The translations under genes and the position numbers were made by a program. Shown one piece after another: positions 24,421-28,863 of a DNA stretch of 28,863 nt; the first letter of the stretch is position 1, and each line of letters opens with the position of its first letter. The stretch is from DLAJ01 sp023663615. Lineage in GTDB: Bacteria; Bacillota; Clostridia; Lachnospirales; Lachnospiraceae. The stretch covers positions 1 through 28,863 of the forward strand of contig JAMPHA010000030.1 in assembly GCA_023663615.1 (NCBI GenBank). The letters run 5' to 3'. Below the pieces are notes generated by a model, which worked only from the letters and a program-made list of their open reading frames with translations, was not told where the DNA came from and did not search any database.

Positions 24421-24449
24421 TTTACATATAGCTGATAACTTTGCGTAAG
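24421..24449 (+). other. Left core-type recombination site
   Basis: Arms TTTACATATAG (24421-24431) and CTTTGCGTAAG (24439-24449) flank a 7-bp spacer CTGATAA (24432-24438). The same spacer and near-identical arms occur in reverse orientation at 25729-25757. The left arm is the most diverged (8 of 11 matches to the right site). The layout is that of a tyrosine-recombinase core site. Confidence 0.7.
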
Positions 24450-24498
24450 TAAAAATAATCACTATTTGTAAGTTATGGTTTAATGATAATACAAGATG

Positions 24499-24544
24499 TC
24501 TTTTTTTGCAACCACTATTCGACGTACTTTGTTGCAAAAAAAGA
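24499..24544. repeat. 14-bp inverted repeat in the recombinase leader
   Basis: TCTTTTTTTGCAAC (24499-24512) and GTTGCAAAAAAAGA (24531-24544) are perfect reverse complements around an 18-base loop. They lie just before the ribosome binding site of the integrase. The repeat could be an attenuator hairpin or an accessory recombinase-binding site. Confidence 0.6.
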
Positions 24545-24572
24545 AGAGACCGCAGGAAAGGAGCAGATTGGC

Positions 24573-25667
24573 ATGTCAAGAAGAGGAGAAAACATTCGCA
24601 GAAGAAAGGATGGAAGATATGAGGGGCGGTACGCAGATGGCTGCAAGCCGGACGGCGGGTTAAAGTATCGTTCCGTATACGGCAGAACGTATGCAGAGGT
24701 CAAGAAAAAGCTTTATGAGGCAGCTGCAGGAAAAAACATTTCTGACAAGAGCTCTGACAGTGGGCTTTTGGTCTCGAAAGTATCGGATATGTGGCTTCAA
24801 AACAAAAAGCTATATATTAAGAAGTCAACCTACTTCCATTATCTGTCCGTCATAGAAAAGCATATTGATCCTTTTTTCAAAAATATACGAATTGCAGAAT
24901 TAAACGATATTATGATTCAGGATTTTCTTACAGAGCTAATGCAGGAAAGAAAACCTAAAACGGTTCGGGATATATTGACGATCTTTAACCAAATTTTGAA
25001 GTATGCGCAGGAACGGGCGTTGTGCGGGAAAAGCATCACAAAAATGAAGCTGCCGAAGGACAATGCGGGTACGATGAAAATATTTTCTCTGGTAGAACAA
25101 CAACAGCTTGTGACGTTCCTGAGTCGGGAGCTTAATTTGCAGAAACTGGGTGTTTTGATCTGTCTTTATACAGGGATGAGATTGGGAGAAATATGCGGCT
25201 TACAATGGGGGGATATTGATTTTACGGATCGTGTGATAAGAGTGCGAAGAACCATACAAAGAGTTCGTAATGAGGAGGGGAGTACAGGATTTTTGATTGA
25301 TACGCCCAAAACGCAGAAATCCATACGGGACATACCGATTCCCGAATTTTTGGCGGAGTATCTGTGTGAATATCAATGTGATGACGCCTCTGCATATGTC
25401 TTAACGGGTTCGGGACAGTTCATGCAGCCCAGAACCTATCAAAACCGGTTCAAATCTTATCTTCGAAATAGCGACCTATCGAATGATTACTGTTTTCATG
25501 CACTTCGGCATACCTTTGCAAGCCGGGCGATCGAATTAGGGTTTGATCCGAAGACATTAAGCGAAATTCTGGGTCACGCCAATGTCAGCATCACATTAAA
25601 CCGATATGTTCATTCTTCAATGGAACTGAAACGTCGAAATATGGAACGTTTTTCTTTGACAATATGA
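24573..25667 (+). CDS. Tyrosine recombinase/integrase, solitary
   Basis: A 364-residue phage-type integrase. ATG 24573 follows GGAAAGGAG and gives MSRRGENIRRRKDGRYEGRY, the AP2-like arm-binding domain (about 1-55) of Tn916/phage integrases. A SAM-like core-binding domain (about 60-165) follows. The catalytic domain (about 170-364) has R203 (TGMRLGE), H309 and R312 (HALRH), H335 (LGHA) and Y345 (NRYVH). All key residues seem intact. No excisionase, replication or cargo gene is next to it. Two inverted core-like sites enclose it (24421-24449 and 25729-25757). The role could be integration of a lost element or inversion of its own segment. Confidence 0.92.
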   Translation: MSRRGENIRRRKDGRYEGRYADGCKPDGGLKYRSVYGRTYAEVKKKLYEAAAGKNISDKSSDSGLLVSKVSDMWLQNKKLYIKKSTYFHYLSVIEKHIDPFFKNIRIAELNDIMIQDFLTELMQERKPKTVRDILTIFNQILKYAQERALCGKSITKMKLPKDNAGTMKIFSLVEQQQLVTFLSRELNLQKLGVLICLYTGMRLGEICGLQWGDIDFTDRVIRVRRTIQRVRNEEGSTGFLIDTPKTQKSIRDIPIPEFLAEYLCEYQCDDASAYVLTGSGQFMQPRTYQNRFKSYLRNSDLSNDYCFHALRHTFASRAIELGFDPKTLSEILGHANVSITLNRYVHSSMELKRRNMERFSLTI

Positions 25668-25728
25668 GGGGTCAAAAATGTGGTCAGAAGAATGCAAGAA
25701 ACTGCATTCTGCTGAATCAGGCGGCTGT

Positions 25729-25757
25729 TTTACGCAAAGTTATCAGCTTTGCGTAAA
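25729..25757 (-). other. Right core-type recombination site, inverted
   Basis: Perfect 11-bp inverted arms TTTACGCAAAG (25729-25739) and CTTTGCGTAAA (25747-25757) flank the 7-bp TTATCAG (25740-25746). Read on the - strand the spacer is CTGATAA, identical to the left site at 24432-24438. A continuous 19-bp match in inverted orientation joins 24430-24448 and 25730-25748. This is a model tyrosine-recombinase core. Confidence 0.75.
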
Positions 25758-25823
25758 GAAAAAATCTGCTGTTTCTATGATTGCCACAAGATCGTTATTT
25801 GAAACAGCACGGAGGAGGAGACA

Positions 25824-27278
25824 ATGAAAAAGCAAACAAAACTAATAATTGGAATTACGGTGGGAGTATTGCTTGCCGCAGTTATCGCAATTGCAGCAGT
25901 ACGAATGACATTCGGAGGCGATAGCAGAAACTGCGCAAAGCATATGGAATTAGCGGAACAGTACATAGAGCGGCTTGAATATGAGCAGGCGATCGCGGAG
26001 TATCAGGCAGCGATAGAGATAGATCCGAATCATATAGAAGCCCATCGTGCGTTGGCGGAATTATATGTGCAGACAGGAGATTATGAGACTGCAATCATGG
26101 TACTAAATCAGGGGTTGGAGCGGACCGGTTCGGAGGAACTGGCTGAGTATGCAGAGGAAGTGCGGCTTGCTTGGGAGGCATACAAGGCAGGGGAAAGCGC
26201 GGCGCAGGATGGAGCGGGGCAAGAGCAGGAAGAAGCGGATCAGAAGAATGCAGAGGAGAATGCTGCGAAAGAAGAAATTTTTTATAATGATGACGGAAGT
26301 TATTTGATTGTTGAATATAGCGAAGACGGTAATCTCGATAGATCGCATTGGTATGATGCCGAAGGAATGCTAAACGGCTGTTACGTCTATGAATATGGCG
26401 AAGATGGTAATCTCAAAAAAGTTACGACGTATGATGCCGAAGGGGAGATCGATTCTTATACGGTTTATGAGGAATATGACAGAAATGGGAATTGTTTGAA
26501 ATACGCGGACTATGATGCTGACGGGACATTGCAAAGTTATCGTATTTGTGAATGTGACGAAAGCGGAAACCTTGTTAAAAGTACTGAATATGGAGCAGAT
26601 GGGACAATCCTGTGGGTCGATGAATATGATAAAGATGGTAATTTATTGGTGCAGGAAGACGCAGCGGGAAATGGCGCGAGAGAAGAGCGGGTAGATGATC
26701 TAAATGGATACGGCTACTGGATCGAGGAATATGATGAAAATGGAAAACAGGTGAAAGTAAGCTGGTATTCTACCGAGGAAAATGAGTTTGCGCAGGCGGG
26801 GGAATGGAACTCTTATGTGATTGTGGAAGAAGAAGGGAATTGTAAAAAGTTTACCAGATATACGGCAGACGGAATATTGGACTGGTATGCGGTTGAAGAG
26901 TATGACGGACGTGGTTCCTGCGTGAAGATAACCTGTTACAGTGCGGAAGGGGCAGTGCAATGGGTTGAGGAATGCGGCGGAGAAGTCGCGAAGATTTTTG
27001 GGAGCGGTGCTCGCTGGCGTTACGGAGAAATATATGAGTTTACGGTGTATGATGCGAATGGGGAGCGGTTAAGGCGCGGTACTCACAGTGCTGATTATAC
27101 AGAGGTATCCTATGATGTAATCTATGAAAGCAATGGGCATTATGTAGATGTAGCCGGCTATAGAGGCGATGGAACGATCTCGTGGGAGGAGGAAGTTGAC
27201 GAGGATGGAAATCGTTTGAATGTGATCTTTTATAGGGTGGATGGAAGCATTGAAAGTATTAGTCCCTTATCGAATTGA
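25824..27278 (+). CDS. Membrane-anchored TPR and YD-repeat protein
   Basis: A 484-residue protein. It has an N-terminal helix (about 6-27, KLIIGITVGVLLAAVIAIAA) as membrane anchor, and two TPR units (about 40-105, with AEQYIERLEYEQAIAEYQAAIEID and ALAELYVQTGDYETAIMVLN, both classic). An Ala/Glu/Gln-rich linker follows (about 118-150). About 330 residues of degenerate 20-22-residue repeats end the protein (Y-D-x-x-G-x-L..., for example WYDAEGMLNG and EYGEDGNLKK). These look like the YD/RHS-type or antigen-like repeats of surface proteins. GGAGGAGGAGACA lies upstream of ATG. It starts 67 bases to the right of the inverted core site, so it is the nearest gene that an inversion might affect. Confidence 0.82.
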   Translation: MKKQTKLIIGITVGVLLAAVIAIAAVRMTFGGDSRNCAKHMELAEQYIERLEYEQAIAEYQAAIEIDPNHIEAHRALAELYVQTGDYETAIMVLNQGLERTGSEELAEYAEEVRLAWEAYKAGESAAQDGAGQEQEEADQKNAEENAAKEEIFYNDDGSYLIVEYSEDGNLDRSHWYDAEGMLNGCYVYEYGEDGNLKKVTTYDAEGEIDSYTVYEEYDRNGNCLKYADYDADGTLQSYRICECDESGNLVKSTEYGADGTILWVDEYDKDGNLLVQEDAAGNGAREERVDDLNGYGYWIEEYDENGKQVKVSWYSTEENEFAQAGEWNSYVIVEEEGNCKKFTRYTADGILDWYAVEEYDGRGSCVKITCYSAEGAVQWVEECGGEVAKIFGSGARWRYGEIYEFTVYDANGERLRRGTHSADYTEVSYDVIYESNGHYVDVAGYRGDGTISWEEEVDEDGNRLNVIFYRVDGSIESISPLSN

Positions 27279-27337
27279 TTGTTGGTGATGGCAGGCAAAT
27301 TGTAACCATGGAATATCTGACGGTATTGGAGGAGAGA

Positions 27338-27985
27338 ATGATATTGTTCATAATTGTTCCGTTATCGGCTATTATTGAAATGTTCATATATTTTTTCTTG
27401 ATTATGGCGGCAACGCAGATTGACGGTGGCGCGGCTGTTGCGAGTGCTGTGAGTAAGAACGTACAGGGAATTTTTATTGTATTTTTTGTGCTCAATCTGC
27501 TGATTGTGTCAGTCATTACGTTTTGGGCTTATCATATGAATAAGGGTCGAAAACGGGGAATTGCCGTAGTAAATGTATTATCCGTAGCATATAAAGCGCT
27601 GATCATTGGTATCTATGGCTTTATTTGGGGAACATTTATGTGCGTTCCGGCTTTGGCAGGCAGCGGTATGATGGGGATAATCGGACAGCTATTTAATTTT
27701 TTGGGGAGTCTGATCATACCGGGACTGCATCTTATCATTCAGTTGGTGATATGGCTTCCGTTCATTTTTATTGAAGAAATTGTTTCGAAAAAGAAGGATC
27801 ATTATATTTACAATATCATGATTCGAGTACTATGTTGTGCAATATGCACTTATCTAGTAAAAGTGTGGCTGTTTGGACATTCCATCCCATATTTGCTGGA
27901 TGTAAGTGAGCCTCAGTTAATAGAAAATATATACGGAAGCGATATTTTTGTTACGTTGCAAAAAATGGGACTTATAAAATCATAA
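27338..27985 (+). CDS. Hypothetical polytopic membrane protein
   Basis: A 215-residue protein with about five hydrophobic segments (1-23, 44-64, 78-102, 117-147, 158-178) and basic loops (HMNKGRKRG, SKKKDH). ATG 27338 is chosen because GGAGGAG (27328-27334) lies just upstream; longer versions begin at TTG 27275 or ATG 27308. It starts 59 bases after the TPR/YD-repeat gene, so the two may be co-transcribed. No known family was recognised. Confidence 0.7.
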   Translation: MILFIIVPLSAIIEMFIYFFLIMAATQIDGGAAVASAVSKNVQGIFIVFFVLNLLIVSVITFWAYHMNKGRKRGIAVVNVLSVAYKALIIGIYGFIWGTFMCVPALAGSGMMGIIGQLFNFLGSLIIPGLHLIIQLVIWLPFIFIEEIVSKKKDHYIYNIMIRVLCCAICTYLVKVWLFGHSIPYLLDVSEPQLIENIYGSDIFVTLQKMGLIKS

Positions 27986-27986
27986 C

Positions 27987-28136
27987 AGTTATGATGCGGA
28001 TGTACTTAAAACCGTTCCCAATGTTGATATTTCAAAGTACAATGCCAATGGGACGATAGATCAATATATAGTGAATGAATATGATGGGAGCGTTAGCGTA
28101 CTTAGCGGAGATATTGTAGTTATTCCGGCATATTAA
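27987..28136 (+). pseudogene. C-terminal fragment of a second YD-repeat protein
   Basis: Directly after the membrane protein stop, a frame without a start encodes SYDADVLKTVPNVDISKYNA and continues to IVVIPAY with TAA at 28134-28136. SYDAD, KYNANGTIDQY and NEYDGS match the repeat pattern of the protein at 25824-27278. It is probably the tail of a decayed paralogue. It has no ribosome binding site or start codon of its own. Confidence 0.65.
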
Positions 28137-28162
28137 ATCCATAGCTATAAGACATTTAACAG

Positions 28163-28190
28163 GATGGTGGCGCGGGTTTGCGCCACCATC
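28163..28190. repeat. Perfect 11-bp hairpin
   Basis: GATGGTGGCGC (28163-28173) and GCGCCACCATC (28180-28190) enclose a 6-base loop. There is no T-run on the + strand side, and A-rich bases follow. It lies between the YD remnant and the terminator-like hairpin. It may be a terminator scar or a small palindromic repeat. Confidence 0.6.
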
Positions 28191-28203
28191 AAAATACAAG
28201 ACA

Positions 28204-28240
28204 AGCCGCCCGCCAAATCAGATTGGTGGACGGCTGTTTT
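28204..28240 (+). terminator. Terminator-like hairpin
   Basis: AGCCGCCCGCCAA (28204-28216) pairs imperfectly with TTGGTGGACGGCT (28223-28235), followed by GTTTT. One mismatch and one G-T pair lie in the stem. It would stop transcription from the membrane-protein operon. Confidence 0.6.
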
Positions 28241-28282
28241 GATGCCTGATACCATGAAAGCAAAAATCGGACGCAGAAAGCT

Positions 28283-28500
28283 TTATCGCGCATGATCCAC
28301 AAAATCATCCGGTATCAATTCATAATCAACGGCGGACTGCCATTGTCCCAGATGATCCTACCATGCGTTTTCACGAACGCGGACCTTCCGAAACCGAGCT
28401 GCTCGTAGACGTGTTGTGCCCGTTGGTTATTCAGATTTGTGTCAAGAATGATCTTTTTATAGCCCAAATCGTAAATAGTTGGAAAAGAAGCATCAGCCAT
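28283..28500 (-). pseudogene. Truncated, frameshifted GNAT acetyltransferase
   Basis: On the - strand 28500 to about 28430 reads DLGYKKIILDTNLNNQRAQH and then VYEQLGF, the acetyl-CoA-binding motif B and end of a GNAT domain. The open frame then goes out of register. In another frame the tail continues KVRVRENAW-stop-DHLGQWQSAVDYELIPDDFV to a stop at 28283-28285, the family's normal ending. So there is one frameshift after LGF and one in-frame TAG. The N-terminal half of the domain is missing; upstream of 28500 lies the toxin promoter of the type I locus. The gene is inactive. Confidence 0.8.
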
Positions 28501-28508
28501 GTTATACT
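28479..28508 (+). promoter_or_regulatory. Promoter of the small toxin-like peptide
   Basis: TTGGAA (28479-28484) and TATACT (28503-28508) are 18 bases apart, with a TG extension at 28500-28501. A start near 28515 and the terminator at 28690-28721 give an RNA of about 205 bases. Confidence 0.6.
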
Positions 28509-28519
28509 GCTTTTGCTGC

Positions 28520-28548
28520 CACCCCTAGACAGGTAGAGGAAGGGGGTG
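28520..28548 (+). promoter_or_regulatory. Hairpin sequestering the toxin Shine-Dalgarno
   Basis: CACCCCT (28520-28526) pairs with the G-rich GGGGGTG (28542-28548), which is part of the Shine-Dalgarno region GAGGAAGGGGGTGAG before ATG 28556. Six Watson-Crick pairs and one G-T pair are possible. In Fst-type toxin mRNAs a 5' stem-loop also holds the ribosome binding site. Confidence 0.55.
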
Positions 28549-28555
28549 AGCCAAC

Positions 28556-28642
28556 ATGGATTTGATTGCATCATTTCTTCTCTCCGTCATGGCAAGTATA
28601 GTTGCCTACTATGTTTGCAAATGGCTGGACGGGGATGAGTAA
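28556..28642 (+). CDS. Fst-like 28-residue hydrophobic type I toxin candidate
   Basis: A 28-codon frame (stop 28640-28642) preceded by a strong Shine-Dalgarno site. The peptide has one hydrophobic helix (MDLIASFLLSVMASIVAYY) followed by a short charged tail, VCKWLDGDE. One transmembrane span plus a WLD-type C-terminal tail is the layout of the Fst/Ldr family of membrane toxins, although sequence identity to pAD1 Fst is low. A convergent antisense transcript carries complements of two direct repeats that cover its start region (28550-28560 and 28568-28576). The peptide is probably toxic when over-expressed, unless silenced by that RNA. Both membership and function are inferred from layout; the coding call is well supported. 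Confidence 0.7.
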   Translation: MDLIASFLLSVMASIVAYYVCKWLDGDE

Positions 28643-28687
28643 CTGGTAGCCAGCCTAAGGCATAAGCCACCTTCCCAAAATGGAATA

Positions 28688-28757
28688 GAAAAACCCCAGA
28701 GGTCACAACTCCGGGGTTTTTCGCTGTGCCAACATGGACACTCGCATCATTTTGCCT
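28688..28757 (-). ncRNA. Antisense RNA of the type I locus (RNA II-like)
   Basis: On the - strand a strong promoter (28792-28764) would start an RNA near 28757 that ends at the bidirectional terminator 28690-28721, about 70 bases long. It includes the complement of GCATCATTT (28744-28752) and of GCCAACATGGA (28728-28738). Both are exact copies of sequences at the toxin start (28568-28576 and 28550-28560), so the RNA can pair with the toxin mRNA both at the terminator loop and at the start codon. Size and layout match RNA II of the par locus of pAD1 (about 65 bases). Confidence 0.7.
28690..28721. terminator. Bidirectional terminator of the type I locus
   Basis: AAAAACCCC (28689-28697) pairs with GGGGTTTTT (28713-28721). 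After one mismatch, three more pairs (GAG/CTC) extend the stem towards the loop. The T-run on each strand suits termination of both convergent transcripts. Confidence 0.85.
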
Positions 28758-28792
28758 ACCGGCATTATAGCATATGCCGGTAGGCATTTCAA
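28753..28792 (-). promoter_or_regulatory. Antisense promoter inside a 13-bp palindrome
   Basis: On the - strand TTGAAA (28792-28787), a 17-base spacer and TATAAT (28769-28764) with TGC extension make a near-consensus promoter. Much of the spacer and the start region form a perfect 13-bp inverted repeat (28753-28765 with 28774-28786), which encloses the -10 and could be an operator. Confidence 0.75.
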
Positions 28793-28801
28793 GTATTCCC
28801 T

Positions 28802-28863
28802 GAATTTGTCAGCCTTGAAAGGTAAATTCCATTATATCCTGCCTTGTTTCTCCAAAATTACTT
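28802..28863. repeat. Terminal inverted repeat, right copy
   Basis: The reverse complement of bases 1-62, with 54 perfect matches at the outer end and two mismatches inside. See the left copy. It lies right after the antisense promoter of the type I locus. Confidence 0.9.

Noticed and set aside
24573..25667. Complete integrative conjugative element or prophage
   Set aside because: Only the integrase is present. No relaxase, excisionase, structural or replication genes occur, and the flanking sites are inverted instead of direct.
28315..28500. Intact 61-residue protein on the minus strand
   Set aside because: It contains only the last part of a GNAT domain, then an out-of-frame tail. The family's normal C-terminus continues in a different frame, so it is a pseudogene.
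28587..28787. Minus-strand 66-codon frame over the type I locus
   Set aside because: It runs through the bidirectional terminator and the antisense promoter, and has no family resemblance. The region is better explained as an antisense RNA gene.
1..28863. Composite transposon bounded by the terminal inverted repeats
   Set aside because: The interior is mostly core chromosomal genes such as the butyrate operon and hpf, and no transposase is present. A contig break at a repeat explains the ends better.

Overview
The window looks like a chromosomal contig from an anaerobic gut-type Firmicute, most likely Lachnospiraceae. The reasons are moderate GC content, strong AGGAGG-type ribosome binding sites, TTGACA/TATAAT-type promoters, Gram-positive surface proteins, a long-form hibernation factor, and a complete crotonyl-CoA/butyrate gene cluster in the order thl-crt-hbd-bcd-etfB-etfA. 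Genus-level placement is not possible from the sequence alone. Almost all genes read on the + strand. No rRNA, tRNA, CRISPR array or complete insertion sequence was seen.

Layout. 1-2400: a secreted SH3/NlpC-P60 cell-wall hydrolase, then a small exported protein whose signal peptide is broken by an in-frame TAG. 2400-6700: a lipoprotein with a probable beta-propeller fold, followed by an ABC exporter (ATPase and two overlapping permease genes). 6700-7600: a gene-free leader with a cluster of DnaA-box-like sites ahead of a long-form hpf. 7800-9100: a membrane-anchored M23 peptidase. 9200-10300: a three-gene DUF3791-DUF3990-DUF3791-like module that resembles a toxin-antitoxin or ADP-ribosyltransferase system. 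10300-11500: a triple-PepSY lipoprotein. 11500-17750: the butyrate operon, bounded by a promoter and a strong terminator. 17830-18530: a minus-strand PIN-domain toxin and small partner, toxin gene first. 18600-24200: a GH13 alpha-glucosidase-like enzyme and a very large GH2 enzyme with odd low-complexity inserts. 24200-25800: a remnant of a receiver domain, then a lone tyrosine recombinase. 25800-28140: a TPR/YD-repeat membrane protein, a polytopic membrane protein, and a fragment of a second YD-repeat protein. 28140-28863: a decayed GNAT acetyltransferase overlapped by a compact type I toxin-antitoxin locus.

The two strongest discoveries are small. (1) The lone recombinase is bracketed by two core-type sites, each with 11-bp arms around the same asymmetric 7-bp spacer. 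The sites are in inverted orientation, which is the arrangement expected for an invertible DNA switch carrying its own invertase. (2) At the right end is a 28-codon hydrophobic peptide gene with the layout of the enterococcal par/Fst locus. It has a strong promoter, a sequestered Shine-Dalgarno sequence, a bidirectional terminator, and a convergent antisense RNA of about 70 nt. The antisense RNA carries complements of two direct repeats that cover the toxin start site.

The first and last 54 bases of the window are exact reverse complements of each other. The contig therefore probably ends at a dispersed or inverted repeat.
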